A stretch of DNA of 64,000 nt from JALHST01 sp963798435 (GTDB lineage: Bacteria > Bacteroidota > Bacteroidia > Flavobacteriales > Flavobacteriaceae), in contig CAWCTF010000006.1 in NCBI GenBank assembly GCA_963798435.1, positions 62,001 through 126,000 of the forward strand. The letters are read 5' to 3'. This document shows, piece after piece, positions 27,285-35,436 of this stretch. Numbering within the stretch: position 1 is the stretch's first letter; each line of letters starts with the position of its first letter. The position numbers and the translations under genes are program-made. Under the pieces are notes generated by a model. It worked only from the letters and a program-made list of their open reading frames with translations, was not told the origin of the DNA and ran no database searches.

Positions 27285-27752
27285 ATGAAAACTTTAAGAC
27301 TATTAGCATTCGTTATTTTGGTAAGTGGGTATGCACTCAATATGAGCGCCCAGGAAATTACCGTTTTTCAAGGGATGTGGGGTGATGAATTTTATCAGGA
27401 TACGAAAAAGATTACGTGTAAACAGTTCGATATGCTGATAAAAGAGAATCAAATTGCCGATATGCATTGGCAGAAATCTAAAAAACAAATGTTGGGAGGC
27501 CTCATTGCAGGTGCGGCCAATCTTGGATCGGCAATATGGTATCTTGCCAATGAAAATGGAGATACAGATACGGCTGCTCCCATAGCGACCTTTGCCGGAA
27601 CAGCTATTCTTGGTACTATTTTTTACCTTTCTGCCAATAACAATAAGAAAAAGGCCGTTTTAGAATACAATGATGGCCTGGGTAAAAAGACATCCCTACA
27701 TTTGCTTCCCACCAGTGGCCCCAACGGTGTCGGTCTTGCACTACGGTTTTAA
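27285..27752 (+). CDS. Small exported/membrane protein, unknown
   Basis: 155 residues not recognised. Signal peptide MKTLRLLAFVILVSGYALN..SAQ, a short soluble part, then two hydrophobic stretches (GGLIAGAANLGSAIWYLA and PIATFAGTAILGTIFYLSA) and a short tail ending in GLALRF, a common end of outer-membrane proteins. Follows the DUF2723 gene by 50 bp, so co-transcription is possible. No function inferred. Confidence 0.65.
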   Translation: MKTLRLLAFVILVSGYALNMSAQEITVFQGMWGDEFYQDTKKITCKQFDMLIKENQIADMHWQKSKKQMLGGLIAGAANLGSAIWYLANENGDTDTAAPIATFAGTAILGTIFYLSANNNKKKAVLEYNDGLGKKTSLHLLPTSGPNGVGLALRF

Positions 27753-27851
27753 TGAAATTTGGGCGCGTTCGAAACTGTTTGGCGCAACGCTGGGCACTTT
27801 GACCGCGTTCTCTATATTACGTTTTTAAAGCACCTTGACTAGGGCCATGGT

Positions 27852-28745
27852 CTATTTGGTCAATTCGGTAAATAAATTCTCCAAATTTTTATTTTTTCGA
27901 CTCAATTGTAACGTCTTGAGTTTATTGTCATGTGCAAAGTCAAACACGGTTGGCCTCATATCCTGGGAAGTGTCAAAGGTGATTTCATACATAAAACCCC
28001 CCAGGTTTTTTACATGGGTCACGTGGGGAAGTTTTTCCAAAAAGGCGTCCTCGACCCGGTAATCAAACTCTACCTCAAGAATCTGTTCTTCGTTCTTATG
28101 AAGGTCGTTAAGCCGCTTGTCGGCCACCAAAACACCTTTGTTGATTATCAGCACCCGATCACAGACCGCCTCGACCTCCTTCATGATATGGGTAGAGAGC
28201 AGAATGGTTTTCTCACTGCCGATTTCCTTTATCAATTTTCGTATTTCAAGAAGTTGATTGGGATCAAGTCCTGTGGTTGGCTCGTCGAGAATGAGCACTT
28301 CGGGATTGTGCAGTAGGGCTGCGGCGAGTCCGACGCGTTGTCGATACCCTTTGGAAAGCTGGCCAATTCTCTTATGGGCTTCAGGGGCGAGGCCAGTCTG
28401 TTCAACCACCTCGGCAATCCTGATTTTGGGAGTATTATATACATTGGCATTGAAGTTTAAATACTCTTTTACGTACATGTCCAAGTATAACGGATTATGC
28501 TCGGGGAGATACCCAATGCGCTGCTGCACATTTTTTTTATCGCTTTTTACATCATACCCGTTCACAAATGCCTCGCCTTCATCGGCGTTATGGTAGGTGT
28601 TCAAAATTTTCATCATCGTCGATTTTCCGGCACCATTGGGCCCTAGAAAACCAACGATTTCGCCCTTTTTAATTTCGAAGGAAACAGCGTTCAAGACTTT
28701 TTGGGAGCCAAAAGATTTGGAGATGTTTTTGACCGAGATAGACAT
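27852..28745 (-). CDS. gldA: Gliding motility ABC transporter ATPase GldA
   Basis: 297 residues. Walker A GPNGAGKST, signature LSKGYRQRVGLA, Walker B EVLILDEPTTGLDPNQ, H-loop LSTHIMKEVEA. The C-terminal extension of about 70 residues and overall look match GldA, which in Flavobacterium johnsoniae works with GldF and GldG in gliding. GldF and GldG are not in the window; gldB and gldC are at 51.6-52.9 kb. Divergent from the aromatic operon. Confidence 0.9.
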   Translation of the reverse strand: MSISVKNISKSFGSQKVLNAVSFEIKKGEIVGFLGPNGAGKSTMMKILNTYHNADEGEAFVNGYDVKSDKKNVQQRIGYLPEHNPLYLDMYVKEYLNFNANVYNTPKIRIAEVVEQTGLAPEAHKRIGQLSKGYRQRVGLAAALLHNPEVLILDEPTTGLDPNQLLEIRKLIKEIGSEKTILLSTHIMKEVEAVCDRVLIINKGVLVADKRLNDLHKNEEQILEVEFDYRVEDAFLEKLPHVTHVKNLGGFMYEITFDTSQDMRPTVFDFAHDNKLKTLQLSRKNKNLENLFTELTK

Positions 28746-28761
28746 ACAAATAGAATTTGAC

Positions 28762-28791
28762 CAAAAATAAACAATTAACCAATGAATTCAA
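28762..28791 (-). promoter_or_regulatory. gldA promoter
   Basis: On the - strand TTG (28791-28789), 19 bp spacer, then TATTTTTG (28769-28762), an exact flavobacterial promoter, ending 17 bp before the gldA ATG. Confidence 0.7.
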
Positions 28792-29052
28792 TCTTAAGCT
28801 AAGCGCGATACGAATTATAGCCAAATTGATTTTAGTGGATGCTTTCGCTATATATGGTTGAGCAACTCAGCCAATACGAAATTTTGTCGCGCCAAATAAT
28901 GCGTATTTTGAAAGTATCGGGTATTCCAAATAAATTGAAGGAAACCAAATAGTATTCGTAAAATTCTTGTTGGGTCCGAATTAATAAAAAAATAGGGCCA
29001 GTCTTCATCCTTTTTAATTTAAATTCTTACATTAGCCGAAGTTTTTAAGAAA
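28792..29052. other. Gap between gldA and the aromatic leader
   Basis: No gene seen. TACATTAG at 29028-29035, one base off TAnnTTTG, could be the -7 box for the leader transcript that starts near 29042, 11 bp before the leader peptide ATG. No TTG stands at the usual distance. Confidence 0.35.
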
Positions 29053-29124
29053 ATGACAAAGCAATATTTCTGGAACGGTTTTTATTTTTACTTCTTTTTT
29101 AAGAGAAGTACGGGACTGTTGTAG
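29053..29124 (+). CDS. Aromatic-rich leader peptide of the phe/tyr operon
   Basis: A 23-codon open frame (ATG 29053, TAG 29122-29124), too short for usual gene calling. It encodes MTKQYFWNGFYFYFFFK then RSTGLL: six Phe, three Tyr and one Trp, most of them in residues 5-16. The very next element is an antiterminator/terminator pair, and the next genes make Phe and Tyr. This is the classical layout of a translation-coupled attenuator in which scarce charged Phe- or Tyr-tRNA stalls the ribosome. The composition makes chance very unlikely. Confidence 0.9.
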   Translation: MTKQYFWNGFYFYFFFKRSTGLL

Positions 29125-29179
29125 CATATTTAAAAAAATAGAAACAAGTAGAAGTCCCGTAGAAAACGGGACTTTTTTT
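29110..29179 (+). promoter_or_regulatory. Transcription attenuator of the aromatic operon
   Basis: Terminator: AAGTCCCGT (29152-29160) pairs perfectly with ACGGGACTT (29166-29174) over a 5-nt loop, then a 7-T run (29173-29179). Antiterminator: ACGGGACT (29110-29117), inside the last codons of the leader peptide, is identical to the 3' arm and can pair with AGTCCCGT at 29153-29160. A ribosome stalled at the Phe/Tyr codons (29065-29100) leaves 29110-29117 free, so the terminator is blocked. A ribosome reaching the stop at 29122 covers it, so the terminator forms. It ends 58 bp before pheA. Confidence 0.9.
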
Positions 29180-29236
29180 GTTAGTAATTTTAATTTTCCT
29201 GATTCCATAATACAGAACGTGGTAGGGTAAAGGCCT

Positions 29237-30061
29237 ATGAAAAAAATAGCGATACAAGGGATCAAGGGATCTAACCACCATCAAGTGGCCCGGGAATATT
29301 TTGGGGACACTATTGATCTGGTAGAATGTATGTCATTCGATGCCTTGGTAGATCAATTGCTGGATGGTTCAGCGGATAAAGGGGTCATGGCCATTGAAAA
29401 TTCGATTGCAGGATCCATTATTCCCAATTATGCCTTGGTCTATCATAATAGGCTGCATATCATTGGGGAACATTATCTTAACATCCATCATAATCTAATG
29501 GTCTTGGAAGGACAGGCAATTTCCGATATTCAAGAAGTACGTTCGCACCCTATGGCCCTTTTACAATGCAAGGAATTCTTTCGGGACTATCCTCATATCA
29601 AATTGGTGGAAGATGCTGATACCGCCGAAACGGCGAAACAGATCCAAGATAAGCAGCTCAAGGGGGTCGGGGCCATTGCGCCGAAGGTGGCTTCTGAATT
29701 GTATAGTCTTCATATCATCGCGCCTGAGATACAGACTATTAAGAACAATGCCACACGATTTATCATCATCACGACAAAAAGTAAGGAAATTCCGAAAGAT
29801 GAAATCAACAAAGCCTCGATTCGTTTTGTAACGGATCACAAGAGGGGTAGTTTGGCGGCCATTTTGAATGTCATGAGCGATTGTTTACTGAATCTGACCA
29901 AAATACAATCGTTGCCAGTTATCGAGACTCCCTGGAAGTATGCTTTTTTTGTGGATGTTACCTTTGAGAAATACCATAATTTTGCCAAGGCGAAATCGCT
30001 TTTAGATATCATGTCGGAAGATTTTACCGTATTGGGGGAATATAAAAATGCAAGAATATGA
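29237..30061 (+). CDS. pheA: Prephenate dehydratase
   Basis: 274 residues, monofunctional. IAIQGIKGSNHHQVAREYF starts the periplasmic-binding-like catalytic domain; GVMAIENSIAGSI and the later NNATRFIII (the TRF motif with catalytic Thr) are diagnostic. A C-terminal ACT domain (KRGSLAAILNVMSDCLLNLTKIQS, and ESRP-like IETPWKYAFFVD) should bind phenylalanine for feedback inhibition. First structural gene of the attenuated operon; its stop overlaps the start of the next gene (ATGA). Confidence 0.94.
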   Translation: MKKIAIQGIKGSNHHQVAREYFGDTIDLVECMSFDALVDQLLDGSADKGVMAIENSIAGSIIPNYALVYHNRLHIIGEHYLNIHHNLMVLEGQAISDIQEVRSHPMALLQCKEFFRDYPHIKLVEDADTAETAKQIQDKQLKGVGAIAPKVASELYSLHIIAPEIQTIKNNATRFIIITTKSKEIPKDEINKASIRFVTDHKRGSLAAILNVMSDCLLNLTKIQSLPVIETPWKYAFFVDVTFEKYHNFAKAKSLLDIMSEDFTVLGEYKNARI

Positions 30062-31203
30062 TACGCACGGCAGATCGTCTACATACGGTTGAGGAGTATT
30101 ACTTTTCTAAAAAACTTCGGGAGGTTCGTGATCTAGTTGCGCAGGGCCGTCCCATTATCAATATGGGTATAGGAAGTCCGGATTTGGCACCTTCGGAAGA
30201 GGTAATGAAGACCATGAGGGACGTTTTAGAAGATGCGGGCGCCCATCAATATCAAAGTTATCAAGGGCTACCCGAATTGCGCGAGGCCATCGCAGAATTT
30301 TATGCCACGAAATTCAGGGTTAGGGCGAATCCTATAAATGAAATATTGCCACTTATGGGATCTAAGGAAGGGATCATGCATATTAGTATGGCCTTTTTGA
30401 ATCCGGGGGACGAAGTATTGATTCCCGATCCTGGGTATCCCACATATACTTCGGTCACAAAATTAGTGGGCGGCATTGCACGGCCCTATATGCTAAGTGC
30501 TGATGGGCATTGGTTCCCTGATCTGGAAGCACTTCAAAATGAAGATCTTTCAAATGTCAAACTTATGTGGGTCAGCTATCCGCACATGCCAACCGGGGCG
30601 ACCGCAAATAGGGGTCAATTGCAAAAACTCGTCGATTTTGCTAAAAGGAATGCAATCCTTTTGGTGAACGATAATCCGTATAGTTTTGTCCTAGGAAAAG
30701 ATCCGTTAAGCATCTTAGAAATCGAAGGGGCCAAGGACATTGCACTTGAATTGAATTCCCTAAGCAAAACCTTTAACATGGCAGGCTGGCGTGTGGGTAT
30801 GGTCCTAGGAAGTCCGAATCATATCAATGCCATATTAAAGGTAAAGAGCAATATGGATTCCGGTATGTTCTACGGAATCCAAAAAGGAGCAATCGCAGCC
30901 TTGAAAAGCGGTCCTTCTTGGTTTGAGGAGTTGGGTCGCATCTACTCGGTACGACGGGAGTGCATGTTTCAACTGGCCGATAAACTTGGTTGCACGTATG
31001 ATCGGGCTTCGGTCGGGATGTTCGTATGGGCACAATTGCCAAATGGGATCGATTCTGCAGAGCAATTTGTTGATGAGGTATTATATACTAAGAATATATT
31101 TATTGCGCCCGGGACCATTTTCGGCAGCAGAGGGGAAGGCTATATTCGATTTTCGCTATGTGTTACAGAGGAAAAGATCAAGGAGGCAATAAAAAGATTT
31201 TAG
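30058..31203 (+). CDS. PLP-dependent aminotransferase (class I/II), aromatic operon
   Basis: 381 residues, overlapping pheA by 4 bp. PLP lysine in SLSKTFNMAGWRVGM; NMGIGSPDLAPSEEV at the N-terminus and VNDNPYSFVL with the cofactor Asp/Tyr. Position between prephenate dehydratase and prephenate dehydrogenase says it makes phenylalanine and tyrosine from their keto acids. The sequence also resembles LL-diaminopimelate-type aminotransferases, so substrate range could be wider. Confidence 0.9.
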   Translation: MIRTADRLHTVEEYYFSKKLREVRDLVAQGRPIINMGIGSPDLAPSEEVMKTMRDVLEDAGAHQYQSYQGLPELREAIAEFYATKFRVRANPINEILPLMGSKEGIMHISMAFLNPGDEVLIPDPGYPTYTSVTKLVGGIARPYMLSADGHWFPDLEALQNEDLSNVKLMWVSYPHMPTGATANRGQLQKLVDFAKRNAILLVNDNPYSFVLGKDPLSILEIEGAKDIALELNSLSKTFNMAGWRVGMVLGSPNHINAILKVKSNMDSGMFYGIQKGAIAALKSGPSWFEELGRIYSVRRECMFQLADKLGCTYDRASVGMFVWAQLPNGIDSAEQFVDEVLYTKNIFIAPGTIFGSRGEGYIRFSLCVTEEKIKEAIKRF

Positions 31204-31257
31204 GATTTCGGAAGCTGAAATCAGCACAAAAGAAAAAAAGGGAAAACGTCTAAAAGG

Positions 31258-32115
31258 ATGAATATATTTATTATCGGTACCGGATTAATCGGAGGATCTT
31301 TTGCCAAGGACGTTAAAAGGAATTACCCGGATTCAATGATTTATGGGGTGGATTCCAACGCAGCACATTTGGAAGAAGCCTTGGCACTAAAAGTGATAGA
31401 TCAAATAGCAAGTTATTCCGAACTGCATTTGGCCGACATGGTTGCAGTGACCATCCCGGTAGATGTTCTGGTATCTGAATTGCCCTCGATTTTAGAAGCC
31501 GTTCATGATGAGTGTGTTGTGTTCGACGCGGGATCTACAAAAGGGCTACTATGTAAAACCTTGGAGGACCATCCCAAACGGCGTAATTTTTTGGCAAGCC
31601 ATCCTATAGCGGGTACAGAATTTTCTGGACCCTCGGCAGCTATCGAAGATTTGTTCAAAGGCAAAACAATGATCATCTGTGAAATAGAAAAAACAGCTTT
31701 TAAATTACAGGAAAAGGCAGTGCTCCTCTTTCAGCAACTCGGCATGCGCATTCGTTATATGAACCCGGAAGCCCATGACAAGCACATTGCCTATGTGTCG
31801 CATTTATCGCATATTAGTTCTTTTATGTTAGGAAAGACGGTCATTGATAAGGAAAAAAACGAGCGTGACATTTTCGACATGGCGGGGAGTGGGTTTGAGA
31901 GCACTGTGCGATTGGCTAAAAGTTCTCCTGCCATGTGGACGCCTATTTTTGAGCAGAATAAAGACAATGTAGTCGAAACTTTGGAAGAGTATATCCAAAA
32001 TTTAGAAGCGTTTAAGCAGCTCCTATTGCAGGAGAATTTTAAAGGGATTTTTGAGGAAATGAACAATACGAATAAGATAAAGGAAATATTAAAAGGAATA
32101 CCACTTAATAAGTAA
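31258..32115 (+). CDS. tyrA: Prephenate dehydrogenase
   Basis: 285 residues. N-terminal Rossmann IIGTGLIGGSFAKDVKR; the catalytic region SHPIAGTEFSGP (His) and the helical C-terminal domain with HDKHIAYVSHLSHISSFML. It converts prephenate to 4-hydroxyphenylpyruvate with NAD(P). No ACT domain is fused. Lies 54 bp after the aminotransferase and 4 bp before the DAHP synthase gene. Confidence 0.94.
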   Translation: MNIFIIGTGLIGGSFAKDVKRNYPDSMIYGVDSNAAHLEEALALKVIDQIASYSELHLADMVAVTIPVDVLVSELPSILEAVHDECVVFDAGSTKGLLCKTLEDHPKRRNFLASHPIAGTEFSGPSAAIEDLFKGKTMIICEIEKTAFKLQEKAVLLFQQLGMRIRYMNPEAHDKHIAYVSHLSHISSFMLGKTVIDKEKNERDIFDMAGSGFESTVRLAKSSPAMWTPIFEQNKDNVVETLEEYIQNLEAFKQLLLQENFKGIFEEMNNTNKIKEILKGIPLNK

Positions 32116-32119
32116 TAAA

Positions 32120-33202
32120 ATGGAAAATACAAAGCAAATGAGGGCCTGGTTAGATGATATGAAGTTGGATCATCCACTTGTTATTGCCGGACCCTGTAGT
32201 GCCGAAACAGAAGAACAAGTGCTGAAAATCGCAAATGAATTGAAAGATACCGATGTAAATTACTATCGGGCCGGTATATGGAAACCGAGAACGCGGCCTG
32301 GTATGTTCGAAGGCGTAGGTGCTATTGGTCTTAAGTGGCTGCAAAAGGTAAAGAAAGAAACCGGTTTAAAAACCGCAACCGAGGTGGCCAATAGGGCCCA
32401 TGTAGAATTGGCCCTCGAACATGATGTGGACCTTTTGTGGATCGGTGCTCGCTCTACAGTGAGTCCGTTTATTGTCCAAGAAATAGCCGATGCCTTAGAG
32501 GGTACCGATAAGATCGTGTTGATCAAAAATCCAGTGAACCCGGATCTTTCGCTTTGGTTGGGAGCCGTTGAGCGATTACACACGGCCAACATCAAAAATT
32601 TAGGAGTGATTCATCGGGGATTTTCTAGTTATGAGAAGACGAAATATCGAAACATTCCTGAATGGCAATTGGCCATTGATCTCCAGACAAAGTTTCCCGA
32701 TCTGCCGATTATCAATGACCCATCGCACATTACTGGCAAGCGCGATATGATTTTTGATGTGTCACAGACTGCATTGGACCTTAATTTTGATGGATTGATG
32801 ATCGAGACCCATTTCGATCCCGATAACGCATGGAGTGATGCTGCACAACAGGTAACCCCGAAGAGATTGGTACAGATTATGAAAGATTTGCGCATTCGGA
32901 AAGAATCGGACCCAGAAACGGAGTACAATAAAAATTTGAGTAATCTCCGTGCCCAGATAGATATTTTAGACCATCAACTGATCGAAACCTTGGGAAAACG
33001 AATGAAGATTTCCGATGGCATTGGGGCACTTAAAAAACAAAAGAACGTTGCCGTTTTGCAGTCTAGTAGATGGAATGAGATTTTAGGAGCGATGATATTG
33101 GAAGGCGAGACCAAAGGACTGAGCGAGGAGTTTGTACTACGCATGTTTAAAGCCATTCACCAGGAATCGATCAATCATCAGGAGAAGATTATCAATTCCT
33201 AG
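32120..33202 (+). CDS. Bifunctional DAHP synthase / chorismate mutase
   Basis: 360 residues. Residues 1 to about 265 are a type I-beta DAHP synthase: VIAGPCSAETEEQV, RAGIWKPRTRPG, LWIGARSTVSPF, and SHITGKRDM, the first step of the shikimate pathway. Residues about 273-360 are an AroQ chorismate mutase (LRAQIDILDHQLIETLGKRM, then a late HQESINHQ). The fused mutase commonly serves as the allosteric sensor for prephenate or chorismate. Last gene of the aromatic operon, so entry and exit of the pathway share one attenuator. Confidence 0.93.
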   Translation: MENTKQMRAWLDDMKLDHPLVIAGPCSAETEEQVLKIANELKDTDVNYYRAGIWKPRTRPGMFEGVGAIGLKWLQKVKKETGLKTATEVANRAHVELALEHDVDLLWIGARSTVSPFIVQEIADALEGTDKIVLIKNPVNPDLSLWLGAVERLHTANIKNLGVIHRGFSSYEKTKYRNIPEWQLAIDLQTKFPDLPIINDPSHITGKRDMIFDVSQTALDLNFDGLMIETHFDPDNAWSDAAQQVTPKRLVQIMKDLRIRKESDPETEYNKNLSNLRAQIDILDHQLIETLGKRMKISDGIGALKKQKNVAVLQSSRWNEILGAMILEGETKGLSEEFVLRMFKAIHQESINHQEKIINS

Positions 33203-33241
33203 GCATTCGGTAGGTAGTACGGGCGATGATATGCACAACGA

Positions 33242-33267
33242 AGTGGCGTTCGATATTGAACGCCACT
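33242..33267. terminator. Perfect 10-bp hairpin between convergent genes
   Basis: AGTGGCGTTC (33242-33251) pairs with GAACGCCACT (33258-33267), 6-nt loop. It follows the aromatic operon and faces the - strand gene ending at 33357. No T tract on either side, so the terminator call is tentative. Confidence 0.45.
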
Positions 33268-33356
33268 ACGCATAGCATGTTGACAGAAGCCTTTGTGGTT
33301 GGTTTACCTTATAAAACCAAATTCATTTGTACTGGAAATAGAAGGTTAGTTGAAAA

Positions 33357-33800
33357 CTACGGCTTCTTAAAAATGAACCGGGTAATAAAAATTCCCTGTC
33401 CGTCATCCTTTCCTGCATCTGATTCTACGGCGCTGGTTACGAAGACCAATTCCCAACCCTCTGCGACCATGGCCGTTAATTTCGAAGATATCAGGGCATC
33501 GTTGGCTACAATGTTCTGAAATCTGATTCCCCCAATATTGTAAAAGTTGAGCAATTTGGTCTCCTCAAAATTTTTCACCCGTATTTCGCTGCGATCCGCC
33601 TTGTTTCGCGTATTGTCTTCCTCGGTCTGTACCGACGTGAAGTCCTGGTAGTTTTTGTCTTCGTTCCCGTCGATAATCCGGGAGCGCCCTAGTCCACTAG
33701 GTACGATTGATTCAACACTTGTAATGACCTTAAATTGCTGGGCAGTTGCTTCAATCGTGGCAAAAAAAATACAGCAAGCGATAATCATAAAGTTTCTCAT
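33357..33800 (-). CDS. Secreted protein, unknown
   Basis: 147 residues. Signal peptide MRNFMIIACCIFFATIEATAQ, then a charged region and a conserved-looking end (LTAMVAEGWELVFVTSAV...ITRFIFKK) that resembles small DUF-type proteins with a WELV motif. Not assigned to a function. Convergent with the aromatic operon and divergent from rsgA. Confidence 0.6.
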   Translation of the reverse strand: MRNFMIIACCIFFATIEATAQQFKVITSVESIVPSGLGRSRIIDGNEDKNYQDFTSVQTEEDNTRNKADRSEIRVKNFEETKLLNFYNIGGIRFQNIVANDALISSKLTAMVAEGWELVFVTSAVESDAGKDDGQGIFITRFIFKKP

Positions 33801-33905
33801 GGTATAATTCTATTTTTAGTTGATACTACCTTAAAGATAGCCAAATCCTAAAAAGAAAAATCGTTATTTTGCGGGAATCATGATAGTAAGGAATCGAAGG
33901 AACCA

Positions 33906-34856
33906 ATGACAGGAACAGTTTATAAATCTACAGGTAGCTGGTACATAGTGAAAACTGATATGGGCGACTTTTATGAATGTAGGATCAAGGGCAAGTTTCG
34001 AACCCAGGGTATCAAAAGCACCAACCCCATAGCCGTTGGGGACGTGGTCAAGTTTGCTTTGGAAAAATTGGGCGACGCCACAGTAGGCACCATTTCGGAA
34101 ATTAAAGATCGCAAGAACTACATAATACGCAAATCGGTCAATCTTTCGAAACAGACCCATATCATTGCGGCAAATTTAGATCAGGTATTTTTATTGGTTA
34201 CCTTGAACAACCCCACTACCTATACTATTTTTATTGATCGGTTTTTGGTCACTGCGGTAGCCTATGATATCCCGGCCATTCTCTTGTTCAACAAAATCGA
34301 TACCTATACAGACGAAGCACTTGGAGAGGTGAACTATTTGGCGGAGCTATATCGAAGTATTGGCTACACCTGTATTGGAATTTCGGCCAAAAGCGGGCAT
34401 CATGTTGATCTGGTACAGCAATTGATGATCGGTAAGACAAGCATGTTCGCAGGTCATTCCGGGGCAGGTAAGTCTACGTTGATAAATGCCTTGGAACCTA
34501 GTTTTGATATTAAAACGGCCGAAATCTCGGAACAGCATCAGCAAGGTCAGCACACGACCACTTTTGCCGAAATGTTCGACCTGTCTTTTGGGGCAAGAAT
34601 CATAGATACCCCGGGAATCAAAGGATTCGGAATTGTTGATATGCAAAAAGAGGAAATAGGGGATTATTTTCCCGAATTCTTTCGATTGAAAGGGTTTTGC
34701 AAGTTCAATAACTGTCTTCATCTTGATGAACCCCACTGTGCTATAAAGGAGGCACTCGAAAAGGATCATGTGGCTTGGAGCCGCTATAAAAGCTATGTTC
34801 AAATGGTTAGCGGGGAAGAAGGAAATTATCGTACCGATATACATGATACAAAATAG
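33906..34856 (+). CDS. rsgA: Ribosome small subunit-dependent GTPase A
   Basis: 316 residues. N-terminal OB-fold (TGTVYKSTGSWYIVK), circularly permuted GTPase with LFNKID before the P-loop GHSGAGKSTLINAL and then DTPGIKGFG, and a C-terminal zinc motif (C near FCKFNNCLHLDEPHC). It assists late 30S maturation. It starts 106 bp after the divergent secreted-protein gene and precedes dtd. Confidence 0.96.
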   Translation: MTGTVYKSTGSWYIVKTDMGDFYECRIKGKFRTQGIKSTNPIAVGDVVKFALEKLGDATVGTISEIKDRKNYIIRKSVNLSKQTHIIAANLDQVFLLVTLNNPTTYTIFIDRFLVTAVAYDIPAILLFNKIDTYTDEALGEVNYLAELYRSIGYTCIGISAKSGHHVDLVQQLMIGKTSMFAGHSGAGKSTLINALEPSFDIKTAEISEQHQQGQHTTTFAEMFDLSFGARIIDTPGIKGFGIVDMQKEEIGDYFPEFFRLKGFCKFNNCLHLDEPHCAIKEALEKDHVAWSRYKSYVQMVSGEEGNYRTDIHDTK

Positions 34857-34902
34857 TAGTATTCAATGATTCCAAGCGGGGATAGCGCAAAAAAATAAGA
34901 CT

Positions 34903-35355
34903 ATGAGGGCTGTAATTCAAAGGGTTTCAAGGGCAAGCGTGATTGTTGAAGGTGCATTGATTTCGAAAATAAATATAGGGATGTTGGTATTGATCGGCAT
35001 CGAAGAATTAGACCAATGGGCAGATATTCAATGGCTTAGCAGAAAAATCGCGAACCTACGAATTTTTGATGATGCAGATGGCATAATGAACCGCTCTGTA
35101 CTAGATATCGATGGGGAGGTACTTATCGTAAGCCAGTTTACCTTGCATGCTTCCACCAAAAAAGGAAACAGACCCTCTTATATCAAAGCGGCCAAACCAG
35201 ACATTGCCAATCAGATGTACGCCCAATTTGTAGGACAAATGGAAAAAGAACTACAGAAAAAAGTAGGCGTCGGTATTTTTGGCGCGAACATGCAGGTCGA
35301 ATTGGTAAATAATGGTCCTGTTACCATCCTGATCGATACAATGAACAAGGAATAA
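34903..35355 (+). CDS. dtd: D-aminoacyl-tRNA deacylase
   Basis: 150 residues, full length. MRAVIQRVSRASV start, SQFTLHAST (the catalytic SQFTL motif) and the C-terminal NNGPVTILID (the cross-subunit GP motif) are complete. It clears D-amino acids and glycine from mischarged tRNA. 46 bp after rsgA. Confidence 0.96.
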   Translation: MRAVIQRVSRASVIVEGALISKINIGMLVLIGIEELDQWADIQWLSRKIANLRIFDDADGIMNRSVLDIDGEVLIVSQFTLHASTKKGNRPSYIKAAKPDIANQMYAQFVGQMEKELQKKVGVGIFGANMQVELVNNGPVTILIDTMNKE

Positions 35356-35436
35356 GGTCATTTGTCGATTTTTTGAAGAAAAATTGTAAGAAAAATAGGT
35401 ATTTTGGCGTTCCTGAACTTTGAACGTAACCTATCA

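Noticed and set aside
29032..29265. 77-codon - strand frame over the aromatic leader
   Set aside because: It is the shadow of the leader peptide, the terminator and the start of pheA, which account for the sequence.
33226..33519. 97-codon + strand frame after the aromatic operon
   Set aside because: It overlaps the secreted-protein gene on the - strand, which has a convincing signal peptide, and it includes the hairpin.
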